NCBI GenBank assembly: GCA_964505785.1
Contig: CAZDJZ010000040.1
Coordinates: forward strand, 1 to 14,465
Direction of reading: 5' to 3'
Length of the DNA stretch: 14,465 nt
Source of the DNA: CAYRTV01 sp964505785
GTDB taxonomy: Bacteria; Acidobacteriota; Aminicenantia; Aminicenantales; Aminicenantaceae
The translations under genes were made by a program, and so were the position numbers. The notes below the pieces were generated by a model. It was not told the origin of the DNA, ran no database searches, and saw only the letters and a list, made by a program, of their open reading frames with translations. This document shows, piece after piece, positions 6,126 to 13,430 of the stretch. The stretch's first letter is position 1, and the number at the start of each line of letters is the position of its first letter.

Positions 6126-6938
6126 ATGATCGATATCCATTCTCATATTCTTCCCGAACTTGACGACGGCGCCGCCGATATGGATACGGCTTTGGCCATG
6201 GCCCGTATTGCGGAGGAAGACGGTATAACCGGAATGATCGCTACGCCGCATGTTTTCAGGGAAAAGATTGCGGAAGATAACCTGCATCAGATCAAACCTG
6301 CGTTAGAAAGATTTAAAGAAGCTTTGCTGGAACAGGGAATACACTTGGAGATGTATCCGGGAGCTGAAGTTCATATATCCCATAACCTGACCCGGAAAAT
6401 TCAGATTCACCGGCGGGAACTTGTGCTTAATCACGGGAGGTATGTATTTCTCGAATTTCCCCAGGCGCATGTTTTTGCCGGGGTCAAGAACTTGTTTTTT
6501 GATTTAATGACGGACGGCCTTATGCCGGTTATTGCGCATCCGGAAAGAAACCGGGTTTTCCGGCATAATCATAGATTGCTCTTTGAATTGATCGAAATGG
6601 GAGCGCTTGCGCAGATCAATCAGGGCAGTCTGTTTGGGCTGTACGGAGAAAGCGCCCAGGATGCAGCCCGATCATTTATTGAGATGAAATTTGTTCATTT
6701 TTTAGCGACCGATTCTCATAATACAAAAGCCAGTGCTCCCCGGCTGACCGGTGCTGTCCAGGAAGTGGAAATTCTTGCCGGAAAAGAGGAAGCCCGGGCT
6801 TTGGTGGAAGATAATCCCCGTGCGGTGATCGAGGATCAGGAAATTCCTTTTCATCCGCCGCCGGAAAATCCGGACCAAAAAAAGAAATCCTTTTTCATCA
6901 AGCTGCCTTTTATAAAAAGCAAGGGAAACCACAATTGA
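6126..6938 (+). CDS. PHP-domain tyrosine-protein phosphatase, CpsB/CapC/YwqE family
   Basis: This is predicted to be a metal-dependent phosphatase that removes phosphate from the tyrosine cluster of the Wzc-like kinase encoded just upstream. PHP motifs fall at the usual places: DIHSHILP (3-10; H5 and H7), LDDG (12-15), ATPH (39-42), GAE (79-81), IAHPER (136-141, H138) and ATDSH (194-198, D196 and H198). All expected metal ligands are present, so the site looks active. At 270 residues it is somewhat longer than typical CpsB/YwqE proteins (about 250); the excess is a charged C-terminal tail from about 235 containing PPPENP, lysines and a final IKLPFIKSK. The gap to the kinase gene is 8 bp, so co-translation is likely. 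The last bases overlap the TTG start of the next gene. Confidence 0.93.
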   Translation: MIDIHSHILPELDDGAADMDTALAMARIAEEDGITGMIATPHVFREKIAEDNLHQIKPALERFKEALLEQGIHLEMYPGAEVHISHNLTRKIQIHRRELVLNHGRYVFLEFPQAHVFAGVKNLFFDLMTDGLMPVIAHPERNRVFRHNHRLLFELIEMGALAQINQGSLFGLYGESAQDAARSFIEMKFVHFLATDSHNTKASAPRLTGAVQEVEILAGKEEARALVEDNPRAVIEDQEIPFHPPPENPDQKKKSFFIKLPFIKSKGNHN

Positions 6939-8350
6939 ACCGCATTTATGAAAAGATTCTGGATTACGGGATACTGGGGCTTTTGATCTTCAGTCCGCTT
7001 CCGGCGGCATCCACTCCGGAATGGAGTATATTGGTCATCCAGGTTTGGGTGCTGATTTTGGCTGCAGTCTATGTGCTTATGGATTCGAAGCCGGCGCTGA
7101 ATTCCCCGTTGAAAAAGATGACCGGAAAATTGAAAATATTTTTTGCCGGGTTTTTTGCGGTGTGGATGTTTCAAATGCTGCCTCTCCCGGTTTTTATTAT
7201 TAAAATCATCAGCCCAAGTACAGCCGCTTTTCGGGAACAGTTTTCCGTAGGCTCCGAAAGCATGCAATTTATGACTCTGTCTCTCTCTCCACTGCAGACT
7301 TTCAGGGAGGGTATGGAGATTCTCGCCTATGTGGTTTTGGGTTTTCTTGTGATCATGACGGTCAACTCAGGCCGGAGATTCCGGCGGCTTATATATGTCC
7401 TTGCTGGAATGGGTGTCTTTCAAGCCTTGTATGGCATGTTTGAACTTTACCGGGATAATCCCCGTATCCTTTTTTATGAAAAGAATATAAACCTGGACGT
7501 GGTGACCGGAACTTTCGTCAGCCAGAATCATTTGACCGGATATTTTGAAATGGTTATTCCATTAACTGCCGGGCTTATTCTGGCACGGATGGATATATTT
7601 GCTCTGACCGGGAAAAAATTAAAGGACAGCCTGATCCATATTTCAAGTAAAGGAATGGCCGTTAACTTGATTTTGTCTGCGGCTGTCCTGGTGATGGCCG
7701 GAGGCCTCGTCTTAGCCAGGTCCCGCTCCGGGGCTTTTTCACTTGTGCTGATATTTATCCTTTTTGCAGGGATGTCCACCCTGGGTTTTGGAAAAACGCC
7801 ATCAGGCCGTTGGCAGATAAAATGGGCTTTGCGGGTTTTATTTGCTTTGGTGGTGATTTTTGCTTTGTATGCCGGGATAGAAAGCACGATGCAGAGATTT
7901 TCACTCGAGACCCTTGCTCAGGAACAACGGCCTCAGTTTTGGTCCAATACCCTGGACATCATGGTGGATTTTCCATTATTCGGCACCGGGCTGGCCACAT
8001 TTGCGTCGGTTTATCCCGCCTACGAGAATTTCGGCATTTACGGGCTGCTTCAGCATGCACATAATGATTATCTGGAGTATTTTTCCGGGCTGGGGCTGGT
8101 GGGTATGATTTTTTTCTTAGGAGGCATTCTATATATCGTTTTTTTCAGTGTATCCGAGTGGAGGAAACGCAGGAATGCATACATTAAAGGATTGGCCATG
8201 GGAGCGTTCATTTCCCTTATTGTTATCGGCGTGCACAGTTTTACAGACTTTAATCTGCATATTCCGGCTAATATGATCGTGTTTACCGTGATTTTGGCTC
8301 TGCTGCCCCGGATTGTTGAATACAAAAAATTTACTGAAACAGGGACATGA
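6935..8350 (+). CDS. O-antigen polymerase/ligase family membrane protein (Wzy/WaaL type)
   Basis: This multi-spanning membrane protein of 471 residues belongs to the O-antigen ligase/polymerase superfamily. It is predicted to join polyprenyl-linked repeat units in the periplasm (Wzy role) or, less likely, to transfer a finished chain to an acceptor. About ten to twelve hydrophobic segments are visible. Family signatures are GTFVSQNH (192-199), RSRSG (262-266) and the periplasmic-loop HAHNDYLEY (374-382), where the second His-Asn pair is typical of the WaaL/Wzy_C domain. The start is TTG at 6935, overlapping the TGA of the PHP gene. AAGGGA at 6921-6926 is 8 nt upstream, and the nearest ATG is out of frame, so a non-ATG start is well supported. 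Its 3' end overlaps the TPR gene in an ATGA. The position beside Wza/Wzc/CpsB favours the polymerase role. Confidence 0.88.
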   Translation: MNRIYEKILDYGILGLLIFSPLPAASTPEWSILVIQVWVLILAAVYVLMDSKPALNSPLKKMTGKLKIFFAGFFAVWMFQMLPLPVFIIKIISPSTAAFREQFSVGSESMQFMTLSLSPLQTFREGMEILAYVVLGFLVIMTVNSGRRFRRLIYVLAGMGVFQALYGMFELYRDNPRILFYEKNINLDVVTGTFVSQNHLTGYFEMVIPLTAGLILARMDIFALTGKKLKDSLIHISSKGMAVNLILSAAVLVMAGGLVLARSRSGAFSLVLIFILFAGMSTLGFGKTPSGRWQIKWALRVLFALVVIFALYAGIESTMQRFSLETLAQEQRPQFWSNTLDIMVDFPLFGTGLATFASVYPAYENFGIYGLLQHAHNDYLEYFSGLGLVGMIFFLGGILYIVFFSVSEWRKRRNAYIKGLAMGAFISLIVIGVHSFTDFNLHIPANMIVFTVILALLPRIVEYKKFTETGT

Positions 8351-10062
8351 AGAACCGAACGGTGAGCAGGATAAAAAAAATTCTTTTATTAATGGGCATT
8401 TTGGTCTTGATTATAACCAATGCCGTTCTGTATTGGGGACAGCATCTATATTACAGAGCAGACCGGGAATCCAACGAGGCCCGGAAGATTCAGCTTCTGG
8501 AACAATCCGCCGGCCTTATTCCCTTTGATGCCGCGGTTTATTTTGAGTTGGGTACAACCTATTATGAAAGGGCTGCCCGCAATCTGAATGAGCCTCAGTA
8601 TATGCATTACCTGGACGAGTCTATTCGGCATCTCCAGCGTTCTGTCCGGTTGAATCCGGGGGCTTACCAAACGCATTATGCCCTGGGCCGGGCTTTGTTG
8701 TACGTGAGTTACCTGGACCCGGAAAATCCTGATTTTTTTTCAGAATATTGGAAAGCGGCTCAGCTCACTACATTTGACAATGATCTTTATTTTGAAATCG
8801 GGAGAATTTTGTTTTCGCTTTGGCCCGAACTTGAGGATGCACAAAAAGCATTTACTCTGGAAATATTTAATAATGTCATTCAAACCAAAGATAACCAAAG
8901 ATTGTGGCAGGTTTTACAAATATGGGCGGCTCATGTTGAAGACTATGATGTCATCGATTCCATTTTACCGGAAAAGCCGGGTGCATACCGGATGTATGCA
9001 CGTTTTCTGGGAGAGCGTTCACTTTCCCTGGAAAAAAGACAGGTGAGGCTGGCTCAGGCTGAATATATGGAGTTCGAAGAGGCCAAACAACGGTTTTATG
9101 ATGCCCAGGCGGATTTCCGGTTGTACAGGTTAAAACAGGCAAACAATAAATACAGGGAATCTCACAGGATGCTTGAGAAAATTCACTTCTTTCAGAATCT
9201 CCTGCCGGACAGCAGTTTTATCGATATGGCCGAATATGAGAATCTTTTTAAACTCAGCCTGTTGGGTATTATCCAAAGCTATGCCATGCAGCCGGATACA
9301 CTGGAGAAGGTAAAAGAATATTTCGACCGTTATCTGGAAATCGAGACGGATCCGGCCACACTGGAACGGCTGGAAGAATTCTTTGCGGAAAGGGGTTGGC
9401 TGGAAGCAAGACCGGGTGGAGAAGACAATCCTCTGCGTTTGTATTACCGGATTAGTTTGGATTATGCTCAGAGCCGCTACCGGGAAATCGCCGGTTTAGC
9501 CCCCCAGGCGGATGAGATGGAATTCAGCTTCCAGGATAAATACAGGGATGAATTGACTGATATTTTCCGGATGATCGGAAATGCTTACCAAAACATCGAT
9601 TTTATTTATGATGCGGCGGATTATTATCAAAAGGCGCTCCAAATGGATCCGGATAATTTAAAAACTCTTCTTAAGCTCAGAAACAGTCATCTGCGGTTTA
9701 ATAATGAAGAAAAAATGGCGGAAGTAGATGAGCGGATCAATGCCGTCTTGATAGAAGAAGGAGAAGTGTTAGAGGATTTTAAATTAGAAAAAAACCGGGT
9801 GCGGGATTTTCCTCTCAAAATCAGGCCGGGCAAGGTCAATTTAAGGATTTCTGTTCAGCCGTCAATCGCGGCTTTTTCTCCGCTTTTATCCGTATTTCTA
9901 AACGGCAAGGTCATTCAAGAAGAATATGCAGATGTCTCCCCGTCTGATCCGTTCGTAATGATCCCCGTTTCCATCAGCTCAGTTCAGAATATTATACAGA
10001 TAAAATCAGTCAACCAGGATGTTTTTATTGAAAAAATAATCATTGGTTATGAAAATGATTGA
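8347..10062 (+). CDS. Membrane-anchored TPR-repeat protein, probable polymerase partner
   Basis: This protein of 571 residues has one N-terminal membrane segment (about 12-31), and the rest is predicted to be periplasmic. TPR-like helices lie at about 46-125 (YFELGTTYYERA; YALGRALLYVSY) and 405-455 (MIGNAYQN; YYQKALQMDPDN). The centre (about 225-300) is long, charged and helical. From about 488 to the end the sequence turns beta-rich, possibly a separate sandwich domain. I do not recognise a named family for the whole chain. The ATG overlaps the polymerase stop (ATGA), so the two are very probably made together. In related loci, TPR domains are often fused to or encoded beside Wzy/WaaL-like proteins, so a scaffold or chain-length role with the polymerase is a fair inference. 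It is the last gene of the block; repeats follow its stop codon directly. Confidence 0.75.
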   Translation: MKNRTVSRIKKILLLMGILVLIITNAVLYWGQHLYYRADRESNEARKIQLLEQSAGLIPFDAAVYFELGTTYYERAARNLNEPQYMHYLDESIRHLQRSVRLNPGAYQTHYALGRALLYVSYLDPENPDFFSEYWKAAQLTTFDNDLYFEIGRILFSLWPELEDAQKAFTLEIFNNVIQTKDNQRLWQVLQIWAAHVEDYDVIDSILPEKPGAYRMYARFLGERSLSLEKRQVRLAQAEYMEFEEAKQRFYDAQADFRLYRLKQANNKYRESHRMLEKIHFFQNLLPDSSFIDMAEYENLFKLSLLGIIQSYAMQPDTLEKVKEYFDRYLEIETDPATLERLEEFFAERGWLEARPGGEDNPLRLYYRISLDYAQSRYREIAGLAPQADEMEFSFQDKYRDELTDIFRMIGNAYQNIDFIYDAADYYQKALQMDPDNLKTLLKLRNSHLRFNNEEKMAEVDERINAVLIEEGEVLEDFKLEKNRVRDFPLKIRPGKVNLRISVQPSIAAFSPLLSVFLNGKVIQEEYADVSPSDPFVMIPVSISSVQNIIQIKSVNQDVFIEKIIIGYEND

Positions 10063-10065
10063 AAG

Positions 10066-10212
10066 TGTTATTCTGAGCGAGGCGGCCTTCTCGTCATTGC
10101 TAGCGGCCGCAGGCCGTGTGGCAGCCTTAGACGGCTTCGCTGAATGAAGCGGGACCGTCTTCTCGTGCAAGCTCCGTCTGAGATTCCCGTCACTGTGTTC
10201 CGGGAATGATAT
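10066..10212. repeat. Dispersed repeat pair with stem-loop, after the TPR gene
   Basis: A forward copy of the dispersed repeat begins at 10066 (TGTTATTCTGAGCGA), and a reversed copy ends at 10212 (GAGATTCCCGTCAC...GGGAATGATAT, 10180-10212). The reversed copy closely matches 154-188. Between them are two stem-loops: CGGCC-GCA-GGCCG (10104-10116), and a longer one pairing 10129-10138 with 10146-10150 plus 10156-10160 around a small bulge. There is no U-run, so classical termination is not shown. The repeat starts 3 bp after the upstream stop codon. Confidence 0.55.
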
Positions 10213-10227
10213 GCGGCCGAACCATCC

Positions 10228-10293
10228 GCGAAGCGAGCCGACTGAACAGACTTAGATGGACTAAAAAACGCATCGAATGCGAGCGCAGCGAGC
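10228..10293. repeat. Compound repeat, short copy
   Basis: Positions 10228-10250 are identical to 440-462, and 10251-10271 closely match 501-522. The copy ends with GCGAGCGCAGCGAGC (10279-10293). The 38 bp of 9/10-bp tandem units present in the long copy are absent here, and the block between CGC and the final GCGAGC motif is also shorter. Positions 10294-10380, up to the promoter, hold nothing I can identify. Confidence 0.75.
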
Positions 10294-10380
10294 GTAGATA
10301 ACGATGCACCAAAAGAATTTTGCCGGCTGCAGCAATCTCGGACTATGAATAAGCCAGGCTCTAAGTCCTTGGAAAATAGG

Positions 10381-10429
10381 AAAATATACTCAAAAGGCTT
10401 GACTTTGTGCGGAAATGCAAGTATATTTT
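10381..10429. promoter_or_regulatory. 10-bp inverted repeat (possible operator) around the promoter
   Basis: AAAATATACT at 10381-10390 and AGTATATTTT at 10420-10429 are exact reverse complements separated by 29 bp. The right arm covers the -10 box (10422-10427), and the left arm ends 8 bp before the -35. The centre-to-centre distance is 39 bp, near four helical turns, which would suit paired binding of a regulator. No regulator is known, and an AT-rich coincidence is possible. Confidence 0.35.
10399..10427 (+). promoter_or_regulatory. Sigma70-type promoter for the exported beta-barrel fusion gene
   Basis: TTGACT at 10399-10404 and TATATT at 10422-10427, with an exact 17-bp spacer, each differ from consensus at one position. 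A start of transcription near 10434 would give a leader of about 32 nt carrying the strong AAGGAGGA site. The alternative upstream ATG at 10415 lies inside this promoter and can be dismissed. Confidence 0.7.
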
Positions 10430-10465
10430 TTATTACCAGGGAGAAAGTATTTAAGGAGGATTCTT

Positions 10466-11275
10466 ATGAATAGAGGTGCCTATCAAAAACTAATTGCTCT
10501 TGTGACCGTAGGAGCTGTGATGTTATTCTATACACCCAGTATTCTTACGGCCGAGGAAAGTGGTAACGGAGCCTTAAAAGGGACTGTTTTTTCCGCCGAT
10601 GGGACCACACCGTTGCCGGATGCTGTCATCACCATTAAGAATATTGCAAACGAAACTTCATACACCAGCGGAAAGACGGATGATACCGGAAAATTTGAAA
10701 TTCAGAATATGGTCAAAGGTATCTATGTGATGGGTGTCAAAACTTCCGAGGGTGAATTCAATGCTTCCAATCTGGTTGGGGTTCGTTCCGGAAAAACGGA
10801 AAATGTAACTCTTGCCCTGGAAACATTCGATGCCAAAACTCAGGAAGCTTCCCGAGAGATGCTTCAGGACCAAAGAAGAGACGGAGAATCTTTAATCGGC
10901 AAAGTAGAAAGTTATGATCCGGAGACCGGTATCGCCATGGTTTACATCATGAAGGGCTACCTTCAGAAAGATGACCGGATTCATAATCTCTATCCTCCCC
11001 AGGAAACATCTGAAACTGATTTCTACCAGAAAGTGGATGTTCTTCAATTTGAAGGACAAGCTGTTGAAAGAGCTTTTGCAGGACAGACAGTGGCCATTAA
11101 GATGAAGGAAACAGTTGTCCCCGGGGATTTGGTGTATGTGTCTTGTAAGCAGGGAATTCTTCCGTTATTCCTTTCTCCTTTAGGAATCGCGGCTATTCTT
11201 GCAGGAAGCGGAATTATTTACGGGTTTGTCGACCCGCTGGATGATCCGCCGACAGTTACCGGTTTTAAAAAGTAA
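10466..11275 (+). CDS. Exported protein: carboxypeptidase-regulatory-like domain, EF-Tu-domain-II-like barrel and C-terminal hydrophobic segment
   Basis: The start is set by AAGGAGGA at 10453-10460, 5 nt before the ATG; the frame is open from 10415, but that region is the promoter. The 269-residue product has a signal peptide (about 1-29, ending SILTA before EE). A beta domain at about 36-120 resembles carboxypeptidase regulatory-like domains (GTVFSADGTTPLPDA; TDDTGKFEI; GIYVMGV). After a charged linker (121-140) comes a region at 143-225 that matches the translation-factor domain II-like barrel found in EF-Tu/IF-2 and in small elongation-factor-like proteins: IGKVESYD, GIAMV, TDFYQKV, GQTVAIKM, VVPGDLVYV. 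A hydrophobic stretch (231-253) and a short tail (DPLDDPP...FKK) end it. There is no GTPase domain, so it is not a translation factor. It has its own promoter and a hairpin after it, so it is probably monocistronic and well expressed. Function unknown; a cell-surface or periplasmic role fits. Confidence 0.75.
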   Translation: MNRGAYQKLIALVTVGAVMLFYTPSILTAEESGNGALKGTVFSADGTTPLPDAVITIKNIANETSYTSGKTDDTGKFEIQNMVKGIYVMGVKTSEGEFNASNLVGVRSGKTENVTLALETFDAKTQEASREMLQDQRRDGESLIGKVESYDPETGIAMVYIMKGYLQKDDRIHNLYPPQETSETDFYQKVDVLQFEGQAVERAFAGQTVAIKMKETVVPGDLVYVSCKQGILPLFLSPLGIAAILAGSGIIYGFVDPLDDPPTVTGFKK

Positions 11276-11295
11276 CCACACTTAATTTATCGAAA

Positions 11296-11330
11296 TTATC
11301 CTTGATTTAAAAATCAGGGATAACTCTATT
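11296..11330 (+). terminator. Terminator-like hairpin after the beta-barrel fusion gene
   Basis: TTATCCTTGATTT (11296-11308) pairs with AAATCAGGGATAA (11311-11323) with one G-T wobble; the innermost pairs probably open to give a 4-nt loop. It is followed by CTCTATTT, a poor T-tract. It lies 20 bp after the stop codon and before a gene with a separate, weak start region, which fits termination, possibly leaky. Confidence 0.4.
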
Positions 11331-11404
11331 TAAAATAACCTGATCTCTTGCTTTAAAAAGCTGCTTCCAAACAGCGGCGGATTAGTATCCTCTGATTTTA
11401 GATC

Positions 11405-12574
11405 ATGACAGCTAAAGAATTTGTGATTTTATGTGCCCGGAAAAGTCTATTCTCCGGCCAAAAAGAATTAATTCGAAAATCTCTGAATCAAGCCGCATCC
11501 TGGCCGGAGATATTACAGGTTGCCCGTTTGGAAAGAGTGGCCGAGCTTGTGTACTTGAATTTGAAACCTCACGCCGATGATATTCCCGCTTGGGTCATGC
11601 CCTCCTTAAAAAAGCAATATCTTTTTAATCTAAAGCGTAACCTAATCCTTCTGCATATTCTGAAACCTCTTTTGATTTCCATTTCAAATAAAAACATCCG
11701 TGCCATCCTCATTAAAGGTGTCCGCCTGGCATGGGACGTTTACCAGGATCCAGGGCTAAGGTCTTTTTTGGATGTTGATTTTTTTGTTGACCGCAATGAC
11801 AGGAAAAAACTTCTGGTTGAGATGAAAGAATTAGGTTTTTTATTTCCGGATGAAATGGCTATGACCTCTTCTTCTGTCTGGAAAATGGAAGAGAATTTAA
11901 CCTTCAGGCCGGTTTTTCAAAAGGATATATTGAAAATTGAAATTCATCACAGCTTGCCTGGTCTTCATCTTCCTCTGGTACAGGAGAACAGGGTTTGGGA
12001 TGAATGCCGGGAAAAGAAGCTGAACGGCGCTCCAGCCCGGGTCCTTTCCTTGGAATATGAGCTGTGTGCCTTGTGTATGCATGCCCAGCAGCATTCTTAT
12101 TCCCGGCTGATGTGGATTGTGGATATAGCCGAAATTTCGGCTCTCCCGCAATTGAATTGGGACAAAGTTTTTCGTATATGCCGAACTGAGAAAATTGAAG
12201 AAATTGTTTTTTTTACATTAAAATTAGTCAATAATTTTTGGGAACAGACGGTTCCGCCGAAAATTCTCGCCGGGTTTTCCGTTTCTCCCATGCGGATTAA
12301 GTTGATGCAGTGGCTGTGGCCGGCGGAGGATATCCGGTGCTGTTACCCAGTAATGGAATTTCCTATGCATGCGGCTACATTTTTCTCTGTTCTATCCCGA
12401 GGAAGTTTGCTTAGAATTTTTTTAGTGATAAAAAATTTTTTATTTCCTCCGCGCAGATGGGTGGCCTATTATTACAAAATACCCAAATTTTCATGGAAAA
12501 TGATCCGGCATTACACCTGGCGTCTGACCTATCCGGTCGTATTACTCGCACGGCATTTCTTGAAGCTGGGCTGA
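11405..12574 (+). CDS. Nucleotidyltransferase-fold family protein (NTP_transf_5-like, uncharacterised)
   Basis: This is a protein of 389 residues resembling the uncharacterised nucleotidyltransferase family found in polysaccharide and peptide-modification loci. The fold's key block is ILIKGVRLAWDVYQDP (101-116), then R119 and LDVDFFV (122-128), whose DVD (123-125) is the expected metal-binding pair. Further family marks are the EIHHSLPG region (about 180) and a Cys-His-rich helix with CMHAQQHSYSRL followed by W-x-VDIAEI (about 223-242), matching the family's typical C-terminal part. The C-terminus is basic and aromatic, perhaps membrane-associated. The substrate is unknown: members have been suggested to transfer nucleotidyl groups, but I cannot assign a reaction. 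No clear ribosome site precedes the ATG. A 61-bp gap separates it from the ABC transporter genes, so they may share a transcript. Confidence 0.75.
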   Translation: MTAKEFVILCARKSLFSGQKELIRKSLNQAASWPEILQVARLERVAELVYLNLKPHADDIPAWVMPSLKKQYLFNLKRNLILLHILKPLLISISNKNIRAILIKGVRLAWDVYQDPGLRSFLDVDFFVDRNDRKKLLVEMKELGFLFPDEMAMTSSSVWKMEENLTFRPVFQKDILKIEIHHSLPGLHLPLVQENRVWDECREKKLNGAPARVLSLEYELCALCMHAQQHSYSRLMWIVDIAEISALPQLNWDKVFRICRTEKIEEIVFFTLKLVNNFWEQTVPPKILAGFSVSPMRIKLMQWLWPAEDIRCCYPVMEFPMHAATFFSVLSRGSLLRIFLVIKNFLFPPRRWVAYYYKIPKFSWKMIRHYTWRLTYPVVLLARHFLKLG

Positions 12575-12635
12575 ACCTCCAACAGGCGAATAGCGGATGG
12601 CCTGCTGTGGCTGAATGCATTGAATTAAAAAACAA

Positions 12636-13424
12636 ATGAACAATTCAGGAAAGATCCCGGCGATTCGGGTCGAATCTCTGCACAAAAGTTACCCGGTTAT
12701 TAAAGGATACCGGGAACTGCTGATGCATCCTTTTCGTTCCGAACGGGTTTCCGCGCTTAAGGGCGTGGATTTGGAGGTTCAATCCGGAGAGTGCTTCTGC
12801 TTGATGGGGCCGAATGGCGCCGGAAAGACCACTTTAATCAAAATATTATCCACACTGGTTTATCCGGAAAGCGGTAAAGTATATGTGACAGGAGCGGACG
12901 TGCTCAAAAACCCGGCAAAGGTGAAGGAGACTATCGGTTATGCTCTGAATGAGGAAAGAAGTTTCTACTGGCGTCTGACCGGGCGGCATAATTTGGAGTT
13001 TTTTGCAGTATTGAATGATATAAACGGCAGCGAACGGGACCGGAAGATCAACAGCGTGTTGAAATTCACCGGATTGGAAAAGGCTGCAGACCGAAGGTTT
13101 AACACATATTCCTCAGGAATGCGGCAGATGATGGCCGTGGCCCGCGCTTTGTTGGCGGACCCGGAAGTTCTTTTTGTGGATGAACCGACGCGGAGCCTTG
13201 ATCCGAAGGCCGCCCAAAAATTGCGGCGTTTTTTACGTGAAGAAATTGTGGATAAAGAAGGAAAAACGGTGTTTTGGGCGACACATGATTTATACGAGGC
13301 GGGGGAGTTTGCCCACCGGATCGGGATTTTAAGCGGCGGCCGCATTCATATTTCCGGAACTCTGGATGAGATAACAGGAAAAGGAGAGAGGACACTGCAG
13401 GAGGTCTATGAAAGGTATGCGTGA
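12636..13424 (+). CDS. ABC transporter ATP-binding protein (ABC-2 exporter type)
   Basis: This is the cytoplasmic ATPase of an exporter, predicted to energise the permease encoded at 13564. In 262 residues it shows Walker A GPNGAGKTT (58-66), NEERSFYWRLTGR (105-117) at the Q-loop position (this ABC-2 group usually has this form instead of a clear Gln), signature SSGMRQ (159-164) in place of LSGGQ, Walker B VLFVDEP (178-184), D-loop SLD (187-189) and H-loop ATHD (215-218). The N-terminal insertion VIKGYRELLMHPFRSERV before the first beta strand resembles members that work with ABC-2 permeases. Cargo cannot be read from the sequence; polysaccharide, lipid or small molecule are all possible. There is no obvious ribosome site before the ATG. 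An intergenic repeat pair separates it from its permease. Confidence 0.92.
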   Translation: MNNSGKIPAIRVESLHKSYPVIKGYRELLMHPFRSERVSALKGVDLEVQSGECFCLMGPNGAGKTTLIKILSTLVYPESGKVYVTGADVLKNPAKVKETIGYALNEERSFYWRLTGRHNLEFFAVLNDINGSERDRKINSVLKFTGLEKAADRRFNTYSSGMRQMMAVARALLADPEVLFVDEPTRSLDPKAAQKLRRFLREEIVDKEGKTVFWATHDLYEAGEFAHRIGILSGGRIHISGTLDEITGKGERTLQEVYERYA

Positions 13425-13430
13425 CAGCAA

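Noticed and set aside
8313..8528. Frame of 71 codons across the polymerase-TPR gene junction
   Set aside because: It overlaps both well-supported genes in a third frame and has no features of its own.
10294..10398. Possible c-di-GMP or other riboswitch before the beta-barrel fusion gene
   Set aside because: The stretch lies upstream of the promoter and so is not in the leader, and I find none of the conserved riboswitch blocks. Only short chance pairings such as GGACT/AGTCC are seen.
10415..10465. Upstream ATG for the exported beta-barrel fusion gene
   Set aside because: It lies within the -35/-10 region of the promoter, while the ATG at 10466 has an ideal ribosome site and begins a proper signal peptide.
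11231..11275. C-terminal sorting signal (PEP-CTERM or similar) on the exported beta-barrel fusion
   Set aside because: There is a hydrophobic segment and a short tail ending in lysines, but no PEP-like motif before it, and no exosortase gene is in the window.
12457..12639. Frame of 60 codons ending in an ATGA overlap with the ABC ATPase start
   Set aside because: Two thirds of it overlaps the nucleotidyltransferase gene in another frame, it has no ribosome site or recognisable domain, and its composition fits an out-of-frame reading.
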